Position numbers and translations under genes: made by a program
Notes under the pieces: model-generated
The model's input: the letters and a program-made list of their open reading frames with translations, nothing else
The model's database searches: none
What the model was told of the DNA's origin: nothing
DNA from: Terrimicrobiaceae bacterium
GTDB lineage: Bacteria > Verrucomicrobiota > Verrucomicrobiia > Chthoniobacterales > Terrimicrobiaceae
NCBI GenBank assembly: GCA_018402345.1
Contig: JAGYIV010000008.1
Location: 1-64,000, forward strand
Direction of reading: 5' to 3'
Length of the DNA stretch: 64,000 bases
Shown here: positions 42,798 to 51,040 of the stretch, piece by piece
Numbering within the stretch: position 1 is the stretch's first letter
Layout of the letters: every line of letters begins with the position of its first letter

Positions 42798-43349
42798 TCA
42801 GGCGGTCTTCAATGCGATCTCCGCCTGCCTCACATTCGTTTCCAACCGCTCAAGAAACGTCCATTCCTCCGCGAGAATAAAGACGCCCGCCGCATCAAAT
42901 GGCTCGACCCGCACAGCGCGCGTCTTTGTTTCCAGTTGGATTCTCCGCTGCGACAGCAACGCCCCCACCTCCGCCAGCCGATCTTCGCAGGCCTTCGCCC
43001 GCGCCAGCATCCCCGCGCGCACGATCGGAGAACCGCTTTTGGTCAGTTGATCGGCCACGGCGGTCGCCTCGCGCACAGCCTCCCCTGTGCTGGAGAACAA
43101 CGCCCAATCAGGTGCGGGCTTTTGATCAGGCGCGAAGCCTGGCTCATGCAACTCGAGCAGATGCCTCAACCTGCCGGAAGGCGATTCCAGAACACGCCGC
43201 GCCTCGTTCAACATCGAGGCCCTCGGCACATCCCCGCCGGGCTTGTCGGGATGCGCGGCGGCCATGCGCGCGCGGTGGCTTGATTTCACCTCCTCGACAT
43301 CCACCCAGGCGCTGGGCGGCAATCCCAGCTCGGCGAAAAAATCCGTCAC
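42798..43349 (-). CDS. HscB-like J-domain co-chaperone
   Basis: 183 residues from GTG 43349. The N-terminal J domain is clear: DFFAELGLPPSAWVDVEEVK, then MAAAHPDKPGGD with the HPD motif that activates DnaK/HscA. The C-terminal helical region (LARAKACEDRLAEVGALLSQ) suits an HscB-type three-helix bundle. The start overlaps the IscA-like gene by four bases (GTGA at 43346-43349), supporting a role in iron-sulfur cluster delivery. A longer reading is rejected because it runs into the iscA-like gene. Confidence 0.8.
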   Translation of the reverse strand: MTDFFAELGLPPSAWVDVEEVKSSHRARMAAAHPDKPGGDVPRASMLNEARRVLESPSGRLRHLLELHEPGFAPDQKPAPDWALFSSTGEAVREATAVADQLTKSGSPIVRAGMLARAKACEDRLAEVGALLSQRRIQLETKTRAVRVEPFDAAGVFILAEEWTFLERLETNVRQAEIALKTA

Positions 43350-43705
43350 GCCGAAAAACTTTCCCCGCAGGAACAATGCGCCACCGCATTCGGATTCGTC
43401 ACCTTGAATCCCCCCTTCTGCAAGTCGTCGCTGAAATCCAACTCCGACCCGCTGACAAAAAGCGCGCTCTTCGGATCCACCACCACCTTCACCTGGTTCG
43501 ACTCGACCACAATATCGCGGTTCGCCGGGCCATCCACCAGATCCATCTTGTATTGCAGCCCCGAGCACCCGCCCCCGATCACCGCCACCCGAAGCGCGCC
43601 ACCCGGCCGCCCCTGCTTTGACAAAAGAGAACGCAACCGCTCGCTGGCGGCATCAAGCACACGAATCAACTTCTCGTTTCCGATGCGGTATTGGACAGCT
43701 TCCAT
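43346..43705 (-). CDS. A-type iron-sulfur cluster carrier (HesB/IscA/ErpA)
   Basis: 119 residues from ATG 43705 (MEAVQYRIGNEKLIRVLD). The three cluster-binding Cys are in place: GGGCSGLQYKMDL and HCSCGESFSA. It accepts or delivers Fe-S clusters to client proteins. It is translationally coupled to the J-domain gene. An earlier ATG (43723) is possible but adds only six non-conserved residues. Confidence 0.9.
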   Translation of the reverse strand: MEAVQYRIGNEKLIRVLDAASERLRSLLSKQGRPGGALRVAVIGGGCSGLQYKMDLVDGPANRDIVVESNQVKVVVDPKSALFVSGSELDFSDDLQKGGFKVTNPNAVAHCSCGESFSA

Positions 43706-43747
43706 TGGCTCGAAAAAATGCACACCCCCGCGGCGCGCGCAAGCGAA

Positions 43748-44236
43748 TCAGAGCGGATCAAACACAAACCCCGGATCGATCCACTCGCCGGGAAACGCAT
43801 AGGGGAACGGCGCCTCACCCCAATACAGCGGATCGTTGAAATACGGATCGTTGTCCCACTTCGAGCCGCCCAACTGAGCAGCCTTCGTCGCCTCGTAATA
43901 CCCCACCGACTTGCCAAGGTAGTTCACCAAATCCGAACCCGCACCGGCATCCGAGAGTTGCTGGAGCTGCGCGGTCGTGAAGGTGTAGGGCGCATGCGTG
44001 CTCTTCAAATAAGCCACGACTCCCTTGCCGGAGACATTCGCCCGCACCAGCGACAGGATGTCATCGAAATCCAACACACGCCCCGCGCTGATCCGCTTGA
44101 TCGTTCCCGACGGCACCCCGCGCTGCCCCATCTGGGCAAGCAACGCAGGCGACGCCGAGGGTTTCTCCAGCGACGCACACGACGGCATCGACATCAGAAT
44201 CACAGGCAAGGCAAGAAGAGCGACGAGAGATTTCAT
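43748..44236 (-). CDS. Predicted lipoprotein, unknown function
   Basis: 162 residues. The N-terminus is a lipoprotein signal (MKSLVALLALPVILMSMPSC, Cys 20 as anchor). The rest includes RISAGRVLDFDDILSLVRAN and QLSDAGAGSDLVNYLG, and an aromatic, acidic tail (DNDPYFNDPLYWGEAPFPYA). No named family recognised. It lies just upstream of the IscA-like gene and is probably envelope-located. Confidence 0.7.
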   Translation of the reverse strand: MKSLVALLALPVILMSMPSCASLEKPSASPALLAQMGQRGVPSGTIKRISAGRVLDFDDILSLVRANVSGKGVVAYLKSTHAPYTFTTAQLQQLSDAGAGSDLVNYLGKSVGYYEATKAAQLGGSKWDNDPYFNDPLYWGEAPFPYAFPGEWIDPGFVFDPL

Positions 44237-44422
44237 ATCAGTAGAGGTGTTGATTTTTTAAAAAAGCCCGGCATTCCAAAGCCCACCGGAGTCACCGCAC
44301 AACCATCGACCTTGCAGGGACACCGCACAATCTTTTTACGCCACATTCAAGCCGCCGCCGCCTGACGCGCAGATCAGGCACTTGCATTTTAAAAATCCAC
44401 ACGTAGGTTGGCAGTCCCAATA

Positions 44423-44775
44423 GGGGGCGTAAAGGTTTCGACTTTGAGTGTGAAGCCCGGCCCGCATGTCGAGGATGATTCGTTGGCCTCGTAAAAAATC
44501 GGATCACAAAAATAAAAGCAGATTACGAAGATCTCGCACTCGCGGCCTAATTGAGCCACGACGCATTCCCGGTGACGCCTGCTGGCCAGGAATGCGACGA
44601 CAGCAGGCTGGTCTGGGATGGAGCGACCGCTACCCCGGATGAATCGATTACGTGGACGCTCTGGGGAAGGACGCGTGACGGCTCGCCTGCCCTCCCCGAG
44701 ACTAAAAACCGTCTAAACATGTAGAAGGTTGTGTGGATCGTTTGAAGGACAGGGGTTCGACTCCCCTCGCCTCCA
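44423..44775 (+). ncRNA. ssrA: Transfer-messenger RNA
   Basis: 353 nt. The tRNA-like ends pair: 5' GGGGGCG with 3' CGCCTCC, and the T-arm GGTTCGACTCCCC closes the molecule; the CCA is not encoded. The 5' part contains the GGTTTCGAC of the tRNA domain and GTTGGCCTCGTAAAAAA of the first pseudoknot, as in E. coli tmRNA. The tag reading frame starts at GCA 44518-44520 and encodes ADYEDLALAA with stop at 44548-44550. It rescues ribosomes stalled on broken mRNA and marks products for proteolysis by the LAA end. Confidence 0.95.
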
Positions 44776-44832
44776 GCCTTCGCTCGCAGCGCAGCAAGAG
44801 CGAAGGCTGTCACGCCGGAGTCGGCGACAGCC
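44775..44832. repeat. Nested hairpins immediately after tmRNA
   Basis: Perfect 11-bp arms AGCCTTCGCTC (44775-44785) and GAGCGAAGGCT (44798-44808) begin at the last base of tmRNA. A second inverted repeat, GGCTGTC (44805-44811) and GACAGCC (44826-44832), overlaps the first arm, so the two are mutually exclusive. No T-run follows, so this is REP-like rather than a classical terminator. Confidence 0.7.
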
Positions 44833-44894
44833 GCGAAGGCGGACCCCACCCCCACTGCGAGACTACGGCTTGGCAAGCCAGCCTTTTGAATCAC

Positions 44895-44999
44895 GTGTTT
44901 CACTACGTCTACATCCTCAAAAGCGAGTTTGCGCCCGAGCGCCAATTCATCGAACCTGGCAGCCCGCCAAACCGAGCTCACCTTTTGGCCGTTTGGTGA
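44895..44999 (+). pseudogene. GIY-YIG nuclease N-terminal remnant
   Basis: FHYVYILKSEFAPERQFI matches the beginning of stand-alone GIY-YIG endonucleases (where Y-V-Y-x-L and Y-V-G are the two halves of the motif). Here the second half is lost: QFIEPG stands where a YVG-like GIY partner is expected, and the frame ends soon after. No downstream GIY-YIG core was found in any frame to 45140. It lies 120 bases after tmRNA, behind REP-like hairpins. Confidence 0.5.
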
Positions 45000-45315
45000 G
45001 ACTCATCGTCCCACGCATTCCGTTCATCCAACTGCTCCGGGTTGTTTGCCACGCAGCATCGCTGCTCCTGCGCATCAAGCCTTGGCATACGCAATCACAC
45101 TTCACTGCGGAAACGACGAGGCTCAGTGCGTTTTGACACAAGAAAAATATGTGATGATGTGTGCGGACATTTCTCCGATTGGAACCAGGGGAATCCAATC
45201 TGCTCCAATCATTTAGGCCAATTTATTTTGTGCGTCGTAAAAGTCAGGCAGGCGCCCCCCTTGCCACGGAATGCTTGGCCCCGCCGTGGGATGCCTGCGC
45301 TATGCTCCAACAGGG

Positions 45316-45418
45316 TAATGCCGCCAACCTTTACCAATGTGTGGAAATTGCTTTGGCATGCTGTGGAAAGAGGAGGGCGCGGGATGCTTGCCTTGCGCGG
45401 TGCTATCAGGGCTTCCGT
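45316..45418. repeat. Dispersed repeat, copy B (intergenic)
   Basis: Matches 2343-2446 in the same orientation with about 12 mismatches and one indel. It occupies non-coding DNA between tmRNA and the blh 3' end. The surrounding 44780-45510 stretch holds hairpins and this repeat, but no gene I can support. Confidence 0.8.
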
Positions 45419-45476
45419 CGGGGAGATCGCAGGGGGAGGCCAGTTGGCCTGCAACGTTTTTGGCACAACGTCATCC

Positions 45477-45499
45477 GCATGCCTTCCGAAGCGGCATGC
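45477..45499 (-). terminator. Hairpin downstream of blh
   Basis: Perfect 7-bp arms GCATGCC (45477-45483) and GGCATGC (45493-45499), starting 13 bases past the blh stop in its direction of transcription. It lacks a clear T-run, so a Rho-independent terminator is possible but weak; it could also be a 3' stability hairpin. Confidence 0.45.
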
Positions 45500-45511
45500 A
45501 GTGGGTTTGAT

Positions 45512-46405
45512 TTAGGAAAGACCGATTTTTTTTGGAGTGATCCAGCCTGAGAGGCGGACGCGCTCGACAAGTGCCATGTGTGGCACGGTGAGAGCCGCCA
45601 ATCCCACGAAGACTATCTGAATGATGCGTGCGTCGATTGGTGTGGTTCGCAGAAAATACCAGGCGGTAAATGAAACGGCCAGCACACCAACCATGGGTAA
45701 AAGGGCGGCGCCGAGAACAAAAAAGCGGGGCGACTGTGCCGAGTAGTCGATGGTGCGGAGGATGTGCCGGGCACTGTGCATGGCACAAAAGAAAAGGGTG
45801 AAAGATAAAAGGGGGGGAGCAACCAACGAGAGAATGCCCACGGAAAAGAGCTCCATGGCGGTGACCCAATCCGATCGCACCCTTTGAATCGCGGCCAATA
45901 TCAATCCAACGAACCAAGGCCACGAAAGCAGACCGAGCCATGGCATGACGAACCCTGCTGCATTTTCGCCGGCGAGGAGTGAAAAGAGGCGTGTCGTTTC
46001 GGCAGCGTGCAGTGCGGCGGGAAGGATGACGACCGCGCCTCCATAGAAAGCGCGGGCGGGCCAAGGAGTCCCCTGCGCCGGGTCGCCGGAAAAGTGAAGG
46101 GCCGAGATAAAAAGGAAGGCAACGAGGAAGATGGCGGGTTGGATAAGCCATATGCCTACGACCAACGCCGAGAGAAATAGGTATATCGATCCGAAGCAAA
46201 TCCAACCGCGCAGGCCAGTGATGCCGTAGATTTGTCGGGCAAAGATCGTGTCGAGGGCGCCATGGGGGACGCCAAGGACAAGGATGAGGGACGCAATGAC
46301 GAGCAACTCGATGTGCGAGCCAAGTTGGCCGAGTGTTGCCGACATGGCGGCGAGCAGGATTGCCGCACCACAAAAAACCAAGCCCTGCACGCGCAGTATG
46401 CTCAT
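45512..46405 (-). CDS. blh: Beta-carotene 15,15'-dioxygenase (Brp/Blh family)
   Basis: 297 residues from ATG 46405. A multi-helix membrane enzyme with iron-ligand His residues in VLGVPHGALDTIFA, FLFISALHFSGDP, FFCAMHSARHILRT and ALTVPHMALVERV, the pattern of the Brp/Blh family. It splits beta-carotene into two retinals, the chromophore of the rhodopsin encoded at the head of the same operon. The start overlaps the crtY stop by four bases (ATGA at 46402-46405). A longer reading upstream lies within crtY and is rejected. It is the last gene of the operon. Confidence 0.92.
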   Translation of the reverse strand: MSILRVQGLVFCGAAILLAAMSATLGQLGSHIELLVIASLILVLGVPHGALDTIFARQIYGITGLRGWICFGSIYLFLSALVVGIWLIQPAIFLVAFLFISALHFSGDPAQGTPWPARAFYGGAVVILPAALHAAETTRLFSLLAGENAAGFVMPWLGLLSWPWFVGLILAAIQRVRSDWVTAMELFSVGILSLVAPPLLSFTLFFCAMHSARHILRTIDYSAQSPRFFVLGAALLPMVGVLAVSFTAWYFLRTTPIDARIIQIVFVGLAALTVPHMALVERVRLSGWITPKKIGLS

Positions 46406-47577
46406 GCGATCGGGCCTCCCGCGATTTTGTATTTGCGCCGCGAAATGAAATTGGGGATTTCCCCCAAAAAAGGCCAAGCGGGGAGGGAAAAAACCACCGA
46501 TGCACAGTCGGCCGGAGTGGCTTGGTCGCTCATAAAACGAATGAGGCTGTGCGGGGTTTTGACTCCGAAAAGCGAGAGATAGAGGTTCGGCGAAAACTCG
46601 GGGCGCGCCCGGAGAACCCGGAGGAACAATTTGTCCATGGCCGCGAGACTCCAAGAATCGGGAGCATGCGCAACTGGGGCGTCGCCAGCCAAGAGAGCTT
46701 CTGCGCAAGCCTGGGCCCAGCGCTGGATTCTTTGAAAAGCAAAGCCTGAGGAAGGCCTTGCCCCACCTGATGAGACTCCCACGCGCACAGACGAAGGCTG
46801 CGCCCTCGGGGCGGGCTTTGTCAGGCCCATCGGAAGAATGCCGTGTTCGGTCCTTCCCACCGAATACTCAGCTGCACCAACCTCAGCGGCGATCCCAAGT
46901 TCAAGGCCTTGGGAAAGTTCATCGGCACTCAGTGGGATCGGTGAGAAAACCGTGAACTCAACAAGGGCTCGTTTCGGCGAAAACGGCAGCACATAGACGA
47001 AAGGAATACGTGCATCCTCAACTGGCAGGAATTTCATGAGCGTCGCGGATGTTGGGTCAAACACTGGTTCATCACATTCGATTTCCTGCCCTGAAAAAGA
47101 CTGCCAGAGCACCGCCTCGCCAGTTTGAATCGGGAGACTCGGGCGGGTATCGATGAGAATCCTTCCTGCAGACTGGCCGGCGGTTGTTTCGATCCGCCAG
47201 AGGTCGCCATCTCTCCAAGGCTCGGAGGTGAGCGCCGTGCCAGTGGCAAGTTCGATGCAAGGATGCTGCGAGATTTTCTGAAGTGTGGCCGCATAAAATG
47301 TCTCGGCGGAGATCATCTCGTAGGGTGCCGCGCGGCAGTCGACCTTCACTTTGCGATCTTGGGTTTGCAGCGAAACAGACTGCCAGCGGTGCGAGACCAA
47401 GTGGCGGAGTTGGGCGGAGTCAGTTCCCCAGAAGCACCACGTGCGATCGTTGCGGTATTCGGTCCGGGATTCCACGATGAGGACTCTTTTTTTCTCAGGC
47501 AGGCTGGTGAGCCTCATGGCAAGGCTGAGGCCTGCGCACCCGCCTCCGATAATGATCATCTCGAAAGGGGGCGTCAT
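46402..47577 (-). CDS. crtY: Lycopene beta-cyclase
   Basis: 391 residues. FAD site near the N-terminus (MIIIGGGCAGLSLAMRL), LIVESRTEYRNDRTWCFW matching the CrtY motif, and VYVLPFSPKRALVEFTVFSP, the central strand-loop with the family's conserved Glu. It cyclises lycopene to beta-carotene, the substrate of blh. Four-base overlaps with both neighbours (47574-47577 and 46402-46405) show tight coupling. Confidence 0.93.
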   Translation of the reverse strand: MTPPFEMIIIGGGCAGLSLAMRLTSLPEKKRVLIVESRTEYRNDRTWCFWGTDSAQLRHLVSHRWQSVSLQTQDRKVKVDCRAAPYEMISAETFYAATLQKISQHPCIELATGTALTSEPWRDGDLWRIETTAGQSAGRILIDTRPSLPIQTGEAVLWQSFSGQEIECDEPVFDPTSATLMKFLPVEDARIPFVYVLPFSPKRALVEFTVFSPIPLSADELSQGLELGIAAEVGAAEYSVGRTEHGILPMGLTKPAPRAQPSSVRVGVSSGGARPSSGFAFQRIQRWAQACAEALLAGDAPVAHAPDSWSLAAMDKLFLRVLRARPEFSPNLYLSLFGVKTPHSLIRFMSDQATPADCASVVFSLPAWPFLGEIPNFISRRKYKIAGGPIA

Positions 47578-48518
47578 GTTTTGGTGATCGTTCCAGGCAT
47601 GCCTCTCAAGGCCTCATGCAGTTTGGAATCGTGTCTGTAGGATGGTCGCCAGAAAAACCGACTCATGGGAGCGCGGAGAAGGGTGGATGCCGTGACAAGC
47701 GCCTTTTGCCGGGAGCCTACCGCGACCCGCTCGCTCCAGTAGTCGCACTCACGGTGGAGCAATCGGGAGCCGATGGCTCGATAAACGCGGGCCGCAACCA
47801 AGATTCCACCGCGGGCTCGAAGTGGAAGGTAGGCGATCCCGCTTTCCCCACTGGCGTAGTAGCGGTCGGCCATGTCGAGGAGGCGCGAGACAGAATGCCG
47901 CAAAAGGGGTCGGAGATTTTCCGCGGGCTGGAGCAAGTGCGCGGGCTCCATGTCGCCAATGAACGTCGCAGGAAGATAACGGCGGTTCATGGCGGCGTCT
48001 TCGGTGATATCGCGGCAGATATTGGTGAGTTGCATGGCGATGCCGAGGTCCATCGCATGCGGGTAGGCGAGCGGATCGTGAACATCCAGCACCCCGCACA
48101 TCATGATACCCACTGTGCCGGCCACCCGATAGGAGTAGCGCAGGAGAGCCGCTTCGTCCGCAATGCGAACAGGATCAAGATCCGAAAGAAGCCCCTCGAT
48201 CAGCTCGAGAACGATTTCGGGGGAAATTCGACACTCGAGCATGAGGTCGAGTCCATCGCGAAGAACGGGATCGGAGGTGACTCCCGAGCGAACGGCACCC
48301 CGCACCCCGATAAGATTATGCCGCGCGGATTCGTGTGATGACGACTCGTCCGCAAGGTCGTCGAGGTGGCGGCAGAGGGCATAGAGTCGAGTCGCTCTGG
48401 AGGCATGCGGCTCTCCAAGAAAATGCCGTGCCCAATAGAAGCTTCGGCCATTCACGGCCAAGGTCTCCTCGGCGCTGGTCGATAGAGGGAGGGAAGCGGA
48501 AAGCGTGCCCGTGCTCAC
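47574..48518 (-). CDS. crtB: Phytoene synthase
   Basis: 314 residues from GTG 48518, which overlaps the crtI stop (GTGA at 48515-48518); longer readings lie within crtI and are rejected. The two Asp-rich motifs are present (RHLDDLADESSS near residue 48 and NICRDITEDAAMNRRYLP near residue 170), with AGTVGIMMCGVLDVHDP between. It joins two GGPP molecules into phytoene. The gene is complete. Confidence 0.92.
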   Translation of the reverse strand: MSTGTLSASLPLSTSAEETLAVNGRSFYWARHFLGEPHASRATRLYALCRHLDDLADESSSHESARHNLIGVRGAVRSGVTSDPVLRDGLDLMLECRISPEIVLELIEGLLSDLDPVRIADEAALLRYSYRVAGTVGIMMCGVLDVHDPLAYPHAMDLGIAMQLTNICRDITEDAAMNRRYLPATFIGDMEPAHLLQPAENLRPLLRHSVSRLLDMADRYYASGESGIAYLPLRARGGILVAARVYRAIGSRLLHRECDYWSERVAVGSRQKALVTASTLLRAPMSRFFWRPSYRHDSKLHEALRGMPGTITKT

Positions 48519-49989
48519 AAAGGGGCGGGAGTTGGGATTAATGAATCGAGGACTTTTGCCGAGCAGATGACACCTGGCAATCCGGCCCCGGGGTGCGTTC
48601 CGGCACCCGCCAGGAAAAGGTTTTTGATTCCTTCGGCTCGATTGTGGAAGCGGAACCATGCGGATTGCCTGAACAGCGGGGCCACAGAAAAGCCTGCGCC
48701 GTGCACGCTCAGATAATCACTTTTGAAATCCTCGGGCGTTTTGAAAAAATCCGCCGTGATGGATGAGGAGAGGTCCGGGAGAATGGTGCGTTCAAGTGCC
48801 GCAACGATGCGGTCTCGAAGGCGCGGGCCCTCGACTTCCCAATCGATGCGGGCCTGGAGGTTGGGAACCGGACACAGCACATAGAAACTATCGCAGCCTG
48901 CGGGCGCAAAAGACGGGTCGGTGGCCGTTGGGCGGTGCAGGTAGAGGGAAAAATCCTCAGCCAGTTTCTTGTGGTGGAAGATGTCCTCGAGCAGTTCGCG
49001 GTAGCGGGGGCCCATCCAGATCGTGTGGTGAGCCACATCGGGATATGTCCTCGTCGTTCCAAAGTAGAGCACGAAAAGCCCCATCGAGTAATGGGCGGCG
49101 GCGAGCTTCAGTCGCGCGGAGACGGCCTGATCCGCGGCTGGAATCATGTGGCTGTAGAGATGCGCGGCGTCGGCATTCGCGACAACCACATCTGCGCGGA
49201 GAACCTCTCCGTCGGCCAGAACCGCCCCCTTGGCGACTCCGTCTTCGATGTGAACCGCGCGAACAGTTGTGTTGAGTCTGATCTCGATTCCCTGCCGCTC
49301 CATAAGACTTCCAAAGGCCTGCGTGATGGCTCCTGTGCCGCCCATGGCGAAGTGGACGCCGTGGGCACGCTCAAGGTAGTGGATCAGACCGTAGATGCTC
49401 GTCGTGTCGAAGGGATTGCCCCCCACCAGCAGAGGTTGAATGGAGAACGCCTGGCGAAGCTTTTCGCTCTTCAGGTGACGCGACACCATTTGCCAAACGG
49501 TTTCGTAGTTTCGCAGGCCAACAAGCGCGGGAACTTGGCGCATCATGGTCGGGAAGGAATCAAACGGTTGAGCGGAAAGCTTGGTAAACCCGATATCGTA
49601 AATCCGCTGGGAATGGGCGAGCAGAGCCCGGTAGCCGTCGCAGTCGCGTGGTTCGATGCGGGCGATCTCTTGGAGCGTTTCCTCCAGAGTGCCGCCGTAG
49701 TCGAAGTGATCGCCATCGGAAAAATGAAAGCGATACCAAGGCTTGAGCGGGACGAGATCGACATGGTCGGAGAAGCGCTCCCCAAAAAGGGCGAACAGCT
49801 CCTCAAACAAAAATGGAGCAGTAATGACAGTCGGGCCGGCATCGTGGCGGAAGCCCCCTTTTTCAAAAACCTGTCCCCTGCCCCCAAGGCAGGGCATCGA
49901 TCAACAAGCCTAACCTGATATCCTTTGGCTCGAAGACGCAGGGCAGAGGCGATTCCCCCGAAGCCAGCTCCTATGACGAGGGCGTTCAT
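48515..49989 (-). CDS. crtI: Phytoene desaturase, frameshifted near N-terminus
   Basis: Two frames together make one CrtI of about 490 residues. Frame one starts at ATG 49989 with the dinucleotide fold (MNALVIGAGFGGIASALRLR, then VRLVDRCPALG). Frame two continues with GGRGQVFEKGGFRHDAGPTV and runs to 48515, ending in the FAD motif NLFLAGAGTHPGAGLPGVI. The join is at a C5 run on the plus strand (49881-49885, G5 in the gene): six Gs would give LGGRGQVF in one frame. CrtI converts phytoene to lycopene. It is needed for retinal supply, so a real frameshift would disable the phototrophy operon unless suppressed. Sequence error is the first suspicion. Confidence 0.9.
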
Positions 49990-50002
49990 GGGAGCGAGTC
50001 TT

Positions 50003-50917
50003 TTAGAACCGTTGGCAAAGCGCCAGCGCGAGATTCTTTAAAAAAAGGCCGGCTCCATTTGGCAACCGCTCGGCAATCTCGATCGTGTTCATAAGACGAT
50101 GCAGCGCCATTTCCCGGGCGACAGACAGGGAGTTCCCGCCGTGTCCGGCAGCGCGCAACACCAGGAGCGCATTCACAGCCCGGGGCCCGCAGTCGCCCGC
50201 GGCATCACTCTCGACATCCGCGATATCATCCATCATTTGATAGCTCAACCCGAAGCCCTCGGCGGCTTCGCGCACTTCGCCAAGCCAAGCTTCTTTGCCG
50301 GAGAGCAGGAACGCCATCTCCAACGGGAGGCTCAGCAATGCTCCGGATTTCGCTAGAGCCATTTTTTCATAAAAGGCTAGGCTATCAACCTGCTGGCCTC
50401 TCGTTGAAAGTTCGATGCATTGGCCGCAGATCACCCTCAACGTGCGTTGGTGAACCAAGGAGAGAAGTTTGGGCAGAAGTTGCAAATTGCTGATGTCCGC
50501 AACTGCCGCGTAGGCGGCGGACAAAAGCAAATCGCCCGTGCATACAGCCACCTCGTCTCCATAGGCTGCCCAGACAGAAGGTCGTCCGCGACGGGTCTTT
50601 TCGCGGTCGTGAAGGTCGTCGTGAACCAACGAGGCGTTGTGGAGCAATTCAGCGGCAGCGGAGATCGCCATGGCATCGCGGGATTCCAGCCCAAGCGCGA
50701 TGCCCGTATCAAACGCCAAACGGGCTCTGACCCGGTGTCCTCCAGAAGAGAGAACCTCTGACGCGGCAGAAATAGGACCCCCCGGGAAATCCGCATGGCT
50801 TCCATCGCCTCTGACAAGGCGCAGCATCAACCCGTTCAACTCCTCTAAAAACTCACCCGTGGAATCGGGCACCGAAATAGAACCTTCGGCAGGTAAGGGC
50901 ATAATATGAAACGACAC
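50003..50917 (-). CDS. crtE: Geranylgeranyl diphosphate synthase
   Basis: 304 residues from a GTG at 50917 (ATG at 50902 is the alternative). First Asp-rich motif LVHDDLHDREKTRRGRPSVW near residue 98, second in YQMMDDIADVESDAAGD near residue 230, standard for trans-isoprenyl synthases. It makes GGPP for CrtB. It is the first carotenoid gene, 123 bases downstream of the rhodopsin stop, in a spacer with strong hairpins. crtI begins 13 bases after it. Confidence 0.93.
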   Translation of the reverse strand: MSFHIMPLPAEGSISVPDSTGEFLEELNGLMLRLVRGDGSHADFPGGPISAASEVLSSGGHRVRARLAFDTGIALGLESRDAMAISAAAELLHNASLVHDDLHDREKTRRGRPSVWAAYGDEVAVCTGDLLLSAAYAAVADISNLQLLPKLLSLVHQRTLRVICGQCIELSTRGQQVDSLAFYEKMALAKSGALLSLPLEMAFLLSGKEAWLGEVREAAEGFGLSYQMMDDIADVESDAAGDCGPRAVNALLVLRAAGHGGNSLSVAREMALHRLMNTIEIAERLPNGAGLFLKNLALALCQRF

Positions 50918-50932
50918 TCCAGATTGGAGAAA

Positions 50933-50963
50933 GGGTTCTGCGACTATTGGAATCGCAGAACCC
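50933..50963 (-). promoter_or_regulatory. Strong hairpin upstream of crtE
   Basis: Perfect 11-bp arms, GGGTTCTGCGA (50933-50943) and TCGCAGAACCC (50953-50963), with a 9-nt loop, ending 15 bases before the crtE start. In mRNA from the rhodopsin promoter it would follow the first hairpin and could stop transcription partly, block an RNase or limit crtE translation. No T-run follows on the transcribed strand. Confidence 0.7.
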
Positions 50964-50984
50964 CTCGCAAATTTTCCAAGAAAA

Positions 50985-51026
50985 CCTTCACACTCTGGAG
51001 GAACACCCCCAGAGTGCGATTGAAGG
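50985..51026 (-). promoter_or_regulatory. Compound hairpin just after the rhodopsin stop
   Basis: Outer arms CCTTCA (50985-50990) and TGAAGG (51021-51026) enclose inner arms CACTCTGG (50991-50998) and CCAGAGTG (51009-51016); a 4-nt bulge separates the two on one side. It begins 14 bases after the rhodopsin stop. Such a stem at the 3' end of a highly expressed gene often raises mRNA stability or causes partial termination. Confidence 0.68.
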
Positions 51027-51040
51027 CAACCAAGGAATCC

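Noticed and set aside
44776-45511. Short reading frames on both strands between tmRNA and blh
   Set aside because: Apart from the GIY-YIG remnant they have no family resemblance and cross hairpins and the dispersed repeat. The frames over 45316-45418 arise from the repeat itself.
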